DNA of 64,000 nt, from contig NC_003910.7 in NCBI RefSeq assembly GCF_000012325.1, positions 930,001 through 994,000 of the forward strand, given 5' to 3'. This document shows, one piece after another, positions 8,736 through 18,887 of the stretch. The translations under genes were made by a program, and so were the position numbers. The stretch's first letter is position 1. Each line of letters begins with the position of its first letter. A model generated the notes under the pieces. The model saw only the letters and a program-made list of their open reading frames with translations, was not told the DNA's origin and searched no databases. Origin of the DNA: Colwellia psychrerythraea 34H. GTDB lineage: Bacteria; Pseudomonadota; Gammaproteobacteria; Enterobacterales; Alteromonadaceae.

Positions 8736-9635
8736 ATGATGAATATTTCTTTTGAACAGCTAAAAAGTATGGTTGTTTTTGCCCAAGTGATTGAGCAGGG
8801 TACGCTCAGTGGTGCTGCTAAACATATTGGACTCTCTCGTGCGGTGGTGAGTTACCATATAAAAAAACTTGAAGCTCAATTAGGTATAAAACTACTGAAT
8901 CGCTCTACTCGCACTATTTCAGCGACTGAAGCAGGGCTTGAGTATTATCAATATTGCCGCGTTATCGCTGAGCAAGCATCAGCGGCTAATCGACAGATTG
9001 AAAATCTTAAACATGAACCGGTCGGTTTATTAAAGATTACCTGTCCAGTTAATGTTGGTTTGCAAACTATTGTTCCTGCACTTAATGAGTTTCGTACCAT
9101 TTACCCTAAAATTGAACTTGATGTCATGCTTACGGATGAAGTGGTAAATATTATCAAAGAAGGCATAGACCTAGCTATTCGTGGTGCTCCTTTAGCCGAT
9201 TCAGGCCTACAAGCAGCAAAATTATCAACACTCAGCACTTGTCTTTGTGGCTCACCCGCATATTTTGAAAAGTTTGGTTTTCCTAAACACCCAACGGAGC
9301 TGAATAAACATCAATGGGTGCTGTATAAGTTAACTGCGGGTTCGCTCGAGCTGACAAAAGGTAGTCGTTCTTTTAGCATTGAAATGAAAGGCACAATCAG
9401 CACAAATAATGCGGCAGCAAGAACCGCTTTTGTTGAAGGTGGCCACGGTCTAGGTCGTATTCCTGTTTATGATGCAAAACCTAGAATCAAAGCAGGGCAG
9501 TTGCTTTCGGTACTTGATGATTACGATATGAGGGATATTCATGTCTATGGGGTATTTCCTCCAGGGAATGCCGAGTCGAAGAAATTGCGGTTGTTGATAG
9601 ATTTTTTAAAAGCATACTTCTTAAAGAATCAGTAA
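8736..9635 (+). CDS. LysR-family transcriptional regulator
   Basis: The 299-aa protein has the LysR winged helix-turn-helix at residues about 4-62 (TLSGAAKHIGLSRAVVSYHIKKLEAQLGIKLLNRSTR), then a type-2 periplasmic-binding-like effector domain from about 90 to 295. Size and layout are standard for the family. The start could be the ATG at 8736 or the next codon, also ATG. It is divergent from a DJ-1/PfpI gene with a candidate operator between, so local control is likely. The effector is unknown. Confidence 0.9.
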   Translation: MMNISFEQLKSMVVFAQVIEQGTLSGAAKHIGLSRAVVSYHIKKLEAQLGIKLLNRSTRTISATEAGLEYYQYCRVIAEQASAANRQIENLKHEPVGLLKITCPVNVGLQTIVPALNEFRTIYPKIELDVMLTDEVVNIIKEGIDLAIRGAPLADSGLQAAKLSTLSTCLCGSPAYFEKFGFPKHPTELNKHQWVLYKLTAGSLELTKGSRSFSIEMKGTISTNNAAARTAFVEGGHGLGRIPVYDAKPRIKAGQLLSVLDDYDMRDIHVYGVFPPGNAESKKLRLLIDFLKAYFLKNQ

Positions 9636-9801
9636 GCGGGCCAGCCTTTGGTTATCCACTTTGTTTGCTATTTCGTAAATTAAATTAAGATCTTTCACCC
9701 ATAGAACATTCAGTTAAATCTTGCTTGGCACTAAAGTACCATACAGAGCTACGTGGCATTGCGCCATTATTGTCATACGACAAAACCTGAATATTGATAC
9801 T

Positions 9802-10752
9802 ATGTTACATAAATTAAAGCCACTCTTGTGGACGTTCTTATGCGGCCTTAGTTGTTCCGCAATTGCTACCTCTCATCCATTAGAAAACTTTCAGCCTTTA
9901 ACTGATTTTGGTGATAACCCTGGCAACTTAGCGGCAAGTTACTTTCAACCGACCAAGCAATCTAAATCCCTTGTGGTATTTCTACACGGATGCGTGCAGC
10001 AAGGTGAAACCTTAGCAAAACAAAGTGGCTTTGTTTCGCTTGCTAAACAACATAATTTCACTCTGTTACTACCACAGCAAAGTAAAAAAAATAATGTTAC
10101 CTCCTGTTTTAATTGGTTCTCAGAGCAAGATAGCGACAAGGATCAAGGGGAGGTGTTGTCGATCAAAAATATGATCCTCGCACTAAAGGCGCAGTCAGAA
10201 TTTGACCATGTATTTATTGCAGGCCTTTCCGCTGGCGGTGCTATGACCAGTGCATTGTTAGTTCACTATCCTGAACTCTTCTCTGCTGGCGCTGTTATTG
10301 CGGGTTTACCTTATCCTTGTGCTAATAATTTGGCTAAAGCAATTTCTTGCATGAGAAATGGCCCTTCACAGTCATCAGTCGAACTAGCTAGCTTAGCAAA
10401 GCACGGTAATGAAGCCGTTAAACAATGGCCGAGGCTTATTGTCATCACGGGCAGTAAAGATAAAGTTGTCAATCCCAAAAATTCCCAGAGCTTAGCTTTG
10501 CAGTGGTCAAAGCTTTCAGAAACTGCATTGAAACCAAGTAAATCCTTACTCGCAGATTATCAGCAAACACTTTGGCAAAATAAAGAAGAGCCTGTGCAAG
10601 TTAAGTTGGTTGAAATTAATGAAATTGGTCACGGTTTAAGCGTTAATTCTAGTTACAAAAATAGAGATGCGAGTGCGGACTTTTTATATGAATCTTCGTT
10701 TGATAGTGCTATGAATATCATCGAATTTTGGGGTGTAAAAGGTAAAAGTTGA
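9802..10752 (+). CDS. Secreted esterase of the polyhydroxybutyrate depolymerase / feruloyl esterase-like family
   Basis: The 316-aa product carries a signal peptide (residues 1 to about 23, ending near SAIATS), so ATG 9802 is preferred over the upstream TTG at 9721. The alpha/beta-hydrolase core has the oxyanion region VVFLHGCVQ near the N-terminus, the nucleophile elbow GLSAGGAM, an Asp in TGSKDKVVN, and a C-terminal His in IGHGL. These four sites match the PHB-depolymerase/LpqC esterase group. Conserved Cys pairs suggest disulfides, consistent with a periplasmic or secreted place. The natural ester is unknown. It precedes a TonB receptor, but the 140-bp gap between them contains a palindrome, so cotranscription is doubtful. 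Confidence 0.78.
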   Translation: MLHKLKPLLWTFLCGLSCSAIATSHPLENFQPLTDFGDNPGNLAASYFQPTKQSKSLVVFLHGCVQQGETLAKQSGFVSLAKQHNFTLLLPQQSKKNNVTSCFNWFSEQDSDKDQGEVLSIKNMILALKAQSEFDHVFIAGLSAGGAMTSALLVHYPELFSAGAVIAGLPYPCANNLAKAISCMRNGPSQSSVELASLAKHGNEAVKQWPRLIVITGSKDKVVNPKNSQSLALQWSKLSETALKPSKSLLADYQQTLWQNKEEPVQVKLVEINEIGHGLSVNSSYKNRDASADFLYESSFDSAMNIIEFWGVKGKS

Positions 10753-10777
10753 TAATATTCAGTAACTAACCTCTATG

Positions 10778-10789
10778 GTACTATAGTAC
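10778..10789. promoter_or_regulatory. 12-bp palindrome upstream of the TonB receptor gene
   Basis: GTACTATAGTAC is a perfect palindrome in the 140-bp gap before the receptor gene at 10893. It could be an operator half-cluster; nothing ties it to a named regulator. Confidence 0.3.
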
Positions 10790-10892
10790 AAATTAACTTT
10801 GTCTAGTTTTGTTATAGAGTTTAAACATCAGTAAAAACATCAAAAAAAATCTTAAAACAACTGATTCAATAAAATTATAATAAGGCACTACT

Positions 10893-13145
10893 ATGAAACG
10901 CTATAACAAAAAATTAAGTTACCTCGCTTTAGCTATTGCCAGCGCGTTAACCACTAACATTGCCCTTGCAGAAGAAGCAAATGAATCAACAAGCGCTCAA
11001 GATAACTCAGGTCTTGAACGTATTGAAGTTACCGCTCGTAAAACCGTAGAGACTCTGCAGAATGTTCCTGTCGCCGTTACCTCTATTGGTGCAGAACAAC
11101 TTGAACAGAACGGTATTAGCGTGATGACAGAAGTTCAGCAATTCTCACCAAATACTACCTTACAAAGTAGCCGTGGTACTAACTCAACATTGACCGCCTT
11201 TATCCGCGGTGTTGGTCAAGAGGATCCTTTATGGGGTTATGAACCGGGCGTTGGTATTTATGTTGATGACGTATATATTGCACGTCCACAAGGCGCTGTG
11301 CTTGATATTCTTGATGTTGAACGTATTGAAGTATTACGTGGTCCACAAGGTAGTTTATACGGAAAAAACACCATAGGTGGCGCAATCAAATATGTCACCA
11401 AAAAAATGTCAGGAGATGCGGAGTTTGACATAAAAGCAACTTTTGGTAATTACGCACGTCAAGATTATAAAGTGGCTGGTGCGGTGCCAGTAGTTGATGA
11501 CAAACTCTATGTTGGTTTTGCTTTAGCCAGCTTATCTCGTGATGGTTACGGTGAGTTTTTACAATCAGGCTTACCTGGGCAAGATTTAGAAAACTATAAC
11601 AAGGATGTTTTTGCTGGTCGAGTAACGGTTGAATTTACCCCTACAGATGATTGGTTCTTCCGTTTTAATTACGATAATACCCAAGATGATTCCAACGCTA
11701 AAGGTGGTTACCGTTTATTACCTAGTATAGTAACCGATGCGCCTATACCTGATAGTGTATATGATTCATATACAAGCTTACCAACCAAAAATGTGGTTGA
11801 GAATGAAGGCTGGAGTTTAACCGCTGAATATTATATTAATGATTATTGGTCATTAAAATCAGTGACGGCAGCTCGTGAGAATTATTCTCCAACGAATATT
11901 GATTTTGATAATACTCCTTTACAAATTTTTGATGTACCAGCTATTTATGATGATGAGCAATTCTCGCAAGAAATTCAGTTAAATTATAATGGAGATAACT
12001 TATCATTTGTTTCTGGATTATATTATTTTGATGGCGAGTCATGCGGTCATTATGACGCCATCATTTTTCAAAGTTTAACAGCAGAAAAAAGTGGTTGTAA
12101 TAATAGCGAAAGTTATGCTGTTTATGCACAAGGTTCATATAATCTGACTGAAAAGTTATCGTTTACTTTAGGTGCTCGTTATACAGAAGAAGAAAAATAT
12201 GCGAATGTAAATGATGATCTCCGCTTTTCAATAGAATACCCAGAGTCAAACTGGATTCCTGGGTATACACGTGGAGATTTACCAGTAACAGAAGTATTAA
12301 ATGGCAACAAAACTTGGTCACGTTTCACACCTAAAGTGGGTGTCGAGTACCAAGTTGATGAAGATATGATGGTATTTGCTAGTTATTCACAAGGTTTCAA
12401 ATCGGGTACCTTTAATCCTCGTGCATCAACTAATGAACCAGCAGTAAATCCAGAAATAGTTGATTCTGTTGAGCTTGGTATAAAAAGTGAGTGGTTTAAT
12501 CAATTACGTGTTAATGCAACAGTTTTTGCACTAGAACATAAAGACCGTCAATACAAAAGTGTGGTACCAAATGAAGATCCTACCGTGTTAGATTCACGCT
12601 TAGGTAACATTGGTCAATCTGAAGCGATAGGTTTAGAGCTTGAAGTGGAATATGCTGCAACAGAGTCACTAAGCTTTAACTTTGCTTTGGGTTATATTGA
12701 TAGTGAATTTACTGAAGTATTAAGCTGGAATGGTAATGGTTATGATGATATTTCTGATATTTATACTGTAGCCAATACGCCAGATACTACAGCTAATTTT
12801 GGTGTCACTTACGATATTGAAACTTCTGTTGGTACTTTTGTTATAAATAGTAATTATTACTATCGTGACGATTATGCTTTGGTTGAACTTGATAATAGGT
12901 TGACTCAAGATGCTTATGGTTTACTTAACTTGGGTATAAATTGGTACAGTAATGAAGGTGATTGGACTGCCGCTCTACATTGGAAAAATATTACTGATGA
13001 AGAGTATATGGTGGGTGCTTATGACTTTACTGGCGGCCAAGATGAAGAGGGTAATTGGTTACCTGGCTTTGGTGGCGATACTACACTTATTGCTTATTAT
13101 GGTGACCCAACAACTATTTCATTAACTATTGGCTATCAGTTTTAA
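10893..13145 (+). CDS. TonB-dependent outer-membrane receptor
   Basis: The 750-aa protein has a signal peptide (cleavage near ALAEEA, residue about 26), a TonB-box-like segment IEVTARK, and a plug domain (about 45-160) with the conserved VERIEVLRGPQGSLYGKNTIGG block. A 22-strand barrel follows and ends in GYQF with terminal Phe. It imports a substrate across the outer membrane using TonB-ExbBD energy. The plug resembles that of receptors for catechol-type siderophores, polyphenols or carbohydrates, and the ligand cannot be assigned. A strong terminator follows. The flanking esterase and CrbR-like gene do not reveal its substrate. Confidence 0.92.
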   Translation: MKRYNKKLSYLALAIASALTTNIALAEEANESTSAQDNSGLERIEVTARKTVETLQNVPVAVTSIGAEQLEQNGISVMTEVQQFSPNTTLQSSRGTNSTLTAFIRGVGQEDPLWGYEPGVGIYVDDVYIARPQGAVLDILDVERIEVLRGPQGSLYGKNTIGGAIKYVTKKMSGDAEFDIKATFGNYARQDYKVAGAVPVVDDKLYVGFALASLSRDGYGEFLQSGLPGQDLENYNKDVFAGRVTVEFTPTDDWFFRFNYDNTQDDSNAKGGYRLLPSIVTDAPIPDSVYDSYTSLPTKNVVENEGWSLTAEYYINDYWSLKSVTAARENYSPTNIDFDNTPLQIFDVPAIYDDEQFSQEIQLNYNGDNLSFVSGLYYFDGESCGHYDAIIFQSLTAEKSGCNNSESYAVYAQGSYNLTEKLSFTLGARYTEEEKYANVNDDLRFSIEYPESNWIPGYTRGDLPVTEVLNGNKTWSRFTPKVGVEYQVDEDMMVFASYSQGFKSGTFNPRASTNEPAVNPEIVDSVELGIKSEWFNQLRVNATVFALEHKDRQYKSVVPNEDPTVLDSRLGNIGQSEAIGLELEVEYAATESLSFNFALGYIDSEFTEVLSWNGNGYDDISDIYTVANTPDTTANFGVTYDIETSVGTFVINSNYYYRDDYALVELDNRLTQDAYGLLNLGINWYSNEGDWTAALHWKNITDEEYMVGAYDFTGGQDEEGNWLPGFGGDTTLIAYYGDPTTISLTIGYQF

Positions 13146-13193
13146 GTATTGGCTCGTTTAATGTAGGACAATACCAAGTAGTGAATTCAGAGT

Positions 13194-13225
13194 AAAAAGA
13201 GCTGGCACTTGTCAGCTCTTTTTTT
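13194..13225 (+). terminator. Rho-independent terminator after the TonB receptor gene
   Basis: An 11-bp perfect stem AAAAAGAGCTG (13194-13204 with 13213-13223) and an 8-nt loop lead into a T7 run. Confidence 0.92.
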
Positions 13226-13258
13226 CATACTGGATTAAGAATCATGTAGGAGCGTTAA

Positions 13259-13930
13259 ATGTCACAAGCAAAAGTTATTATTGCCGATGATCATCCGTTA
13301 TTTCGTACGGCACTTAAACAAGCAATTATCGAATGTATTGATGATGCCGGCACGTTAGAAGCCGACAACTTTAGTGAACTATTAATTGCTATTGAAGCCA
13401 CTCCGAGTCTAGAAATCGTTTTTCTCGATTTGCATATGCCAGGTAATGATGGTTTTACCGGACTTACTCAGCTGCAAAACCACTACCCCGATTTAGTGGT
13501 GATTATGGTGTCTTCTGATGATAATGATGAGACCATGCAAAAAGCGATTAACTTTGGTGCTGCAGCATTTATTCCTAAATCAGCCGACTTGACTACCATT
13601 GCTAGTGCCATTGATACAGTATTGATGGGTGATATTTGGTTACCTGAATTGATAGAAAAAAATGCAGGCCAACAAACCGCACTTGCTCATCAAAAACTCG
13701 CTAAACAGCTAGGACAATTAACGCCGCAACAGTACGTAGTGTTAACTCAAATTGCTGATGGTCAACTCAATAAGCAGATTGCTTATTATCTCAACATCAA
13801 AGAAACTACAGTGAAAAAACATGTTTCAGCTATTTTGGAAAAGTTGGAAGTGAATAATCGAACGTTAGCAGGGCTTGCTTATCAGCAGCTGATGTTGTCG
13901 CCAACAGAGAATGTTAATAGCCCCATCTAA
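13259..13930 (+). CDS. crbR: LuxR/NarL-family response regulator, CrbR-like
   Basis: The 223-aa protein has a receiver domain with the acidic pair D10-D11, the phosphoacceptor D57 (in FLDLHMPG) and K107. After a linker comes a LuxR-type helix-turn-helix (LNKQIAYYLNIKETTVKKHVSAILEKL, about 175-205). It is close to the symporter-like hybrid kinase gene at 15172-18678. The pair resembles CrbS/CrbR of Vibrio, which turn on acetyl-CoA synthetase for acetate use; acs itself is not in this window. The symbol is given by family and context and is not proven. The ATG has a GGAG site. Confidence 0.75.
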   Translation: MSQAKVIIADDHPLFRTALKQAIIECIDDAGTLEADNFSELLIAIEATPSLEIVFLDLHMPGNDGFTGLTQLQNHYPDLVVIMVSSDDNDETMQKAINFGAAAFIPKSADLTTIASAIDTVLMGDIWLPELIEKNAGQQTALAHQKLAKQLGQLTPQQYVVLTQIADGQLNKQIAYYLNIKETTVKKHVSAILEKLEVNNRTLAGLAYQQLMLSPTENVNSPI

Positions 13931-13993
13931 ACTATTCTTAGTAGGCTGCCGGAACTAATTTTACGCAGTGAGCGTTATATTGTGTGATAAAAG

Positions 13994-14025
13994 GCCAAAA
14001 AAAGACCAAGCAAAGTGCTTGGTCT
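13994..14025 (-). terminator. Terminator for the DUF4382 gene (minus strand)
   Basis: A 10-bp stem AGACCAAGCA (14003-14012 with 14016-14025) and 3-nt loop are followed on the minus strand by a run of seven T. It lies 27 bases past the stop of the lipoprotein gene and also faces crbR. Confidence 0.85.
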
Positions 14026-14051
14026 AATAAAATATCTCAGATCATATACCG

Positions 14052-15017
14052 TTAAAAGTTCACTTCATTGGTATTACCCGCTGAAACATTAACTGCTTGT
14101 GAGTTCCCTTCAGGCGATGGGATCACCAGTTGGTCATATTGAACATTATCATCGACCTCGGTATTACATCGAAGTGCTACGGTATAATCACCTTCAGGTA
14201 CAAAACCAATGCTATAGTTGCCATCAACAGCAACCGTTGTTGCTGCTAAGGGCTCAATTGCAGTGGGTATTTCGCCAATAAAGCTTTCATCATTACTATC
14301 AAATAAATCCGCTAGCGTTGTTGGTGCTTCATCATATAAATAAACCATACAAGGCCCTAAATTGGTGTTTTCTGCTGAAACAGTACCTGTTATATCACCA
14401 TATAAGCTAACAATACGAACACCATGAGGTTTAATGATATAACCATTTTTTGCCGGATCATTACCACGTAACACTAACGATTTTGTCAGGTCAAACTCTA
14501 TGGTGTAGGCAGGTTTATTATCTACTTGTACGGCATCGCTGTGCACTGTAAATTCACCAAGCTTTAAGCGTGAGCTAGGCACTTTAATGTCATATTCTGT
14601 AGCATCATTGTCTAATATGACATAAGAGCCAGCATCAACAACCACTAACTCCATAGTATAAACACCAGTCGCTAAAGTGATGCCTTGGGCCTCATCAACA
14701 ATTTTCATTTGCGCTATGCCAGTAAAATCGAGTAAATTTACTTGAATGGTATCTACAATATCGCCATCTTCGTTGGTAAATTCTTCTATCAATACTTCTT
14801 GTTTACCATTGTTATCATCAGTATTAGTGAGCTTAATGCTATCAATTTCAATAGCGACTACCTCTGCTTCTTCTACTGGCGCATCACTCATACCTAATGA
14901 GAATTTAGCCTGTTCGAGCTCTTTATCTAGAACCAAGTCTTGCTTATCTGAGCCACCACAAGCGCTTAGCAACAAACTGGCTAATACAAGTGAGGTTAGG
15001 GGGATTTTATTTAACAT
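14052..15017 (-). CDS. DUF4382 domain lipoprotein
   Basis: The 321-aa product has a lipoprotein signal (LLLSACGG, lipid-attached Cys at about residue 20). A DUF4382-type domain follows (FSLGMSDAPVEEAEVVAIEIDSIKL...), and then a C-terminal carboxypeptidase-regulatory-like beta-sandwich (GDITGTVSAENT...YSIGFVPEGDYTVALRC). DUF4382 proteins are exported and of unknown function, often linked to surface or matrix processes. It lies between crbR and the kinase gene and shares the kinase's direction. A 154-bp gap separates it from the kinase stop. Confidence 0.8.
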   Translation of the reverse strand: MLNKIPLTSLVLASLLLSACGGSDKQDLVLDKELEQAKFSLGMSDAPVEEAEVVAIEIDSIKLTNTDDNNGKQEVLIEEFTNEDGDIVDTIQVNLLDFTGIAQMKIVDEAQGITLATGVYTMELVVVDAGSYVILDNDATEYDIKVPSSRLKLGEFTVHSDAVQVDNKPAYTIEFDLTKSLVLRGNDPAKNGYIIKPHGVRIVSLYGDITGTVSAENTNLGPCMVYLYDEAPTTLADLFDSNDESFIGEIPTAIEPLAATTVAVDGNYSIGFVPEGDYTVALRCNTEVDDNVQYDQLVIPSPEGNSQAVNVSAGNTNEVNF

Positions 15018-15171
15018 AGTAGGGCCTACAAATTTTTTAGTAAAAACTAAGTGATAGAATTATTTGAAACTTATTAGGAAAAGCCAAAAAATGGTTTCAT
15101 AAAAGTAGAAATAAATTTAGGATATATGTCTAATAATATATGAAAGCTGATGCGTTTACTATTTTATCATT

Positions 15172-18100
15172 TTATAACACGGTCGACGTTATCTGTCTGA
15201 TCAAACGTTTTAACGCTAATGATTTAACGGGTTTTCGTAAAAATAGAAAATTTGCATCGCTGGTGTGTTGCCTAACTTGTTCAGAAGGATCGGCAGAGCA
15301 GATCACACAAGGGCTTTGCCAATGCTCTTTACGTAATAAATGGCTTACCAAATCAACGCCATTGGTATTATTATCGAGATGGTAATCAGCAATGATGAAG
15401 CGAGCGGGTTGTTGCATTTCAGTCACAATCTTAGTTAGCGATTCTTTATCTTTCGCGGTATAAACCAAACAGCCCCATTCAATCAATTGTGAAGATATAG
15501 CGGTTAACATCAACGCATCATTATCAATAACTAATACTGACATATCAGCAAAGTCTTCATTGATAGTAACGGTATTTTTAATGTCATGGCTTGCTGTTTT
15601 ATTCGGTATTTTGTTAGATAAGTTACCTGGTAGATTGACGGCTTTATGCTCAACTCTCGGTAGCTCAAGCATAAAGCATGTGCCTTTTCCTACGGTCGAT
15701 TTAAGTGATATTTTCAAATCGAGTAACGAAGCCATACGTTCGGCAATAGCTAAGCCTAATCCTAGACCTGGTATCTCACGATTTTGGTCTAATCGCTCAA
15801 ACTCTTGAAAAATAGTCAGTTGTTTATCGACCGCTATCCCCGGGCCGTTATCCCAAACTTCAATACGGACAACGTCTTTTTTGTGGCGAACACCTAAAAC
15901 TATTTTGTTGGTAATACCGGCTTTGTCACCGGTTTTATCACGGCAATAATGTACAGCGTTTGATAAAAAATTTTGTAGTATTCTACGTAACATACGCTTA
16001 TCGGAATTTACCCATGTTGAACTAGGTTGATAACTAAAGCTAATGTCATCTTGTTGGGCTAAAACGGTAAACTCATTCTTTAACGGTATTAATAACTCAT
16101 CTAACGCAAAGTGGTTCTTCTCAATAATGTCTAAGTTATTATCAAGACGTGAGATTTCGACTAAATCGGAAAGTAGCGCTTCAACAACATTCAATGAATC
16201 GTCAATATTATTAGCCAGTTGTGCTAATTCGTCATTTTCGACTTTCTTTTTCAGCATCGAAGTAAATAGTGACAACGCATTAAAGGGCTGCATTAAGTCA
16301 TGGCTGGCGGCAGCTAAAAAACGTGTTTTACTGCTGTTGGCTGCTTCAGCTTCTGCTTTAGCACGTCTCAGCTCTTGCGTTCTTTCTTCAACACGCCTTT
16401 CTAAACTTTCGTTAGCTTTTTGTAAGGCTTTTTCTGCTTCAATATGGGCGGTAATATCAGAAAAGGTGCTAACAAAACCGCCACCAGGCATTGATTGCCC
16501 CCTAATTTCTAATACCACGCCATTGGGCATAGAACGCTGAAAGTAATGGTTATGCCCCATACGCATATGCTCAATACGTCGGGTAATTAAATCTTCACCT
16601 TCGTCGTGCCTACTAGCGCTTTCTCCAGTACCTGTACCTGTAATTATGCCTTTGGCAATGTTATAGCGTAATAACTCTTCAATAGGCTTTCCTGCACAGA
16701 CAAACCCTTCAGGATAATCAAGCAATTGAATATAGCGTTGATTCCAAGCAACTAAGCGCATATCGGCGTCAATGACACTAATACCTTGTTCAATATTCTC
16801 TACCCCTGATTGTAATAACTCGCGGTTAAAGCGAAACATTTGGTTGGCTTCATCGACAATACTTACAACATCTTCTAGCGGCATATCCTGAGATGTTGAG
16901 GCTGCTTTCATTACCATGCGTGTTGAAGCTGAGCCTAGTACACCCGAAAGCTGTAGACGAGTGTATTCAATGTTACTTTCGTTTTTTTCACTGCTTTTAG
17001 CAAAGGTCATTAACGCTTCAGCAGCCGGTTTATCAATAAAGCGTACTAATAAACTGTATAAATCATCGAGGGATAAATTCCGTTCAAACTGATTTTGGCT
17101 TTTATTGACAAAATATTCGGCTTGTAATTTTTCACCGACACTGCGTTGGCTGATTAATGAGACAACAACGTAACAGATAACGTTGAGCAGCAAACTGTAA
17201 AAAACACCATGGCTAGTACTATCTAAAAAATCAACGCCAAAGAGGGCAGTAGGTTTTAACCAAGTCATTTGCCATAAGCCTGTTTCAATCCACTGGCTGT
17301 TGGGGATTAATGCTGGTAATAACAGGGTATAGAGCCAGACGATACTGCCGACAACCAAGCCCGTTAATGCTGCCTTTGCATTGGCTTTACGCCAGTACAA
17401 AGCACCAATGGTCGCTGGGGCAAATTGTGAGAGTAAAACAAATGATAATAAGCCGATGGTGGCAAGGTGATTTTGCTGAGCAATGATACGCTCGAAAATG
17501 AAGGCAAGAAGAAGAATTATGGCGATAGAACCACGACGCAGGTTAAGCAATAGCCCAGACATTTGTTGTTTTTGTTTGGTATTAAACAATCGAAACTTTA
17601 ATACCAGTGGCGTTAATACTTCGGTTGATACCATGGTACTCAATACAATAGCGGCGACGATTACCATGCTGGTTGCTGCAGCTAAGCCACCAATATAAAC
17701 CGTAATGCCAAGCCAAGCTTGTTGGTAAAAAAGTGGGAGAGTTAACACATAAGTATCGGCATCGACACTGCCGCCGGGGAAGGTTAACTGCCCAGCAATT
17801 GCGATAGGTAAAATAAAAACATTAATAAGTAATAGGTATAAAGGAAACAGCCAACGGGCAGTTTTTAACTCTTGTTGATGGTGATTTTCAATCATCATCA
17901 TATGAAACTGCTGAGGTAAGATAAATATAGTAATCGCCCCTAATACTGCTTGTGCTACTGCAAGATAAACAGAATTAGTGCCAGTAATTGAGCTGATATT
18001 TTCACCTTGGTTGATTAAGTCGGTAAAACCATCAAAAACATAGAAGGTGGCAAAAATACCTACTGCTGTTAAGGCAAACAATTTAATAACAGAGCTAAAA

Positions 18101-18678
18101 GCGATGGCCAGTACTAACCCTTGATTTTGTTTATTGGCGGCTATTTGGCGCGTACCAAATAAAATACTGAAAAAGATAAGTACGATAGTCACCACAAAAG
18201 CAGTGCTGATACCCGACTGATAAGTACCGGTTAATAGATCAAAACTGGTACTGATGGCGCGAAGTTGTAGCGCGATATAGGGGATAATACCCGTTAGTGC
18301 AACAAGGGTAACCAGCGCAGCAACTTTAGGTGAACGGTCGTAGCGAAAGGCAATAAAATCAGCAATGGAAGTTAAATTTTGCTGCTTAACGATCAGGAGA
18401 ATTTTGTGTAGCATTGGCCAAGCCAGCACTAAACAAAGAATAGAGCCGATATAAATTGGTGCGAGCCATGCCCCTGTGGTCGCTGCTTGTCCAACGGTGC
18501 CATAAAATGCCCATGAGCTACAGCTAACGCCCAGCGATAAACTATAAACCCAAGGTTTACAGCTCCAATTTTCAGATGCTTGATTTTGTCCCCAATGGGC
18601 AACAATAAAAAGTACTGCCAAATAAGCAATGGACAGTATCGTGATAAGCCAAGTATCGAGTGAAAGCCAAACTAACAA
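15172..18678 (-). CDS. crbS: Hybrid sensor kinase with sodium/solute-symporter sensor module, CrbS/CbrA-like
   Basis: This 1168-aa fusion has, in order, an SSS-family symporter-like region of about 13 membrane helices (residues 1 to about 510) and a cytoplasmic linker. A PAS domain follows at about 650-760, then a short coiled coil. The HisKA domain has H793 in ASHDLMQP, the HATPase domain has DNGPGI and GLGLGLAI motifs, and a C-terminal receiver has D1098 in IADYHL. The layout matches CbrA and CrbS, kinases that couple a transporter-like domain to carbon-source control. The start is TTG with an AAGGAT site 5 bases upstream. With the CrbR-like regulator nearby it probably forms a two-component system for acetate or short-chain carbon sources. 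Confidence 0.85.
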   Translation of the reverse strand: MLVWLSLDTWLITILSIAYLAVLFIVAHWGQNQASENWSCKPWVYSLSLGVSCSSWAFYGTVGQAATTGAWLAPIYIGSILCLVLAWPMLHKILLIVKQQNLTSIADFIAFRYDRSPKVAALVTLVALTGIIPYIALQLRAISTSFDLLTGTYQSGISTAFVVTIVLIFFSILFGTRQIAANKQNQGLVLAIAFSSVIKLFALTAVGIFATFYVFDGFTDLINQGENISSITGTNSVYLAVAQAVLGAITIFILPQQFHMMMIENHHQQELKTARWLFPLYLLLINVFILPIAIAGQLTFPGGSVDADTYVLTLPLFYQQAWLGITVYIGGLAAATSMVIVAAIVLSTMVSTEVLTPLVLKFRLFNTKQKQQMSGLLLNLRRGSIAIILLLAFIFERIIAQQNHLATIGLLSFVLLSQFAPATIGALYWRKANAKAALTGLVVGSIVWLYTLLLPALIPNSQWIETGLWQMTWLKPTALFGVDFLDSTSHGVFYSLLLNVICYVVVSLISQRSVGEKLQAEYFVNKSQNQFERNLSLDDLYSLLVRFIDKPAAEALMTFAKSSEKNESNIEYTRLQLSGVLGSASTRMVMKAASTSQDMPLEDVVSIVDEANQMFRFNRELLQSGVENIEQGISVIDADMRLVAWNQRYIQLLDYPEGFVCAGKPIEELLRYNIAKGIITGTGTGESASRHDEGEDLITRRIEHMRMGHNHYFQRSMPNGVVLEIRGQSMPGGGFVSTFSDITAHIEAEKALQKANESLERRVEERTQELRRAKAEAEAANSSKTRFLAAASHDLMQPFNALSLFTSMLKKKVENDELAQLANNIDDSLNVVEALLSDLVEISRLDNNLDIIEKNHFALDELLIPLKNEFTVLAQQDDISFSYQPSSTWVNSDKRMLRRILQNFLSNAVHYCRDKTGDKAGITNKIVLGVRHKKDVVRIEVWDNGPGIAVDKQLTIFQEFERLDQNREIPGLGLGLAIAERMASLLDLKISLKSTVGKGTCFMLELPRVEHKAVNLPGNLSNKIPNKTASHDIKNTVTINEDFADMSVLVIDNDALMLTAISSQLIEWGCLVYTAKDKESLTKIVTEMQQPARFIIADYHLDNNTNGVDLVSHLLRKEHWQSPCVICSADPSEQVRQHTSDANFLFLRKPVKSLALKRLIRQITSTVL

Positions 18679-18887
18679 GAACTATCCTTTATGGTGTGAT
18701 CTGTCTCAAAAATAATGTACCAAGCGATTAACTTATTTAAGTTAGCGATTAATATGAATATATATAGCACTATGGTCAGCATAACACGGCCTATCTAACG
18801 GGGTAGTGAACTAAGGTAGTAGTTATTTGCTAACAGTCATACGCTAATCTAAAGGTAAATATTTACCTTGATTAGAAACTATCATAT

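Noticed and set aside
9721..9801. N-terminal extension of the esterase from TTG 9721
   Set aside because: The signal peptide starts at ATG 9802, and the extension has no ribosome site or family similarity.
16043..16540. 165-codon plus-strand frame opposite the hybrid kinase gene
   Set aside because: It is antisense to the kinase core; its Ser-rich composition is typical of a shadow frame.
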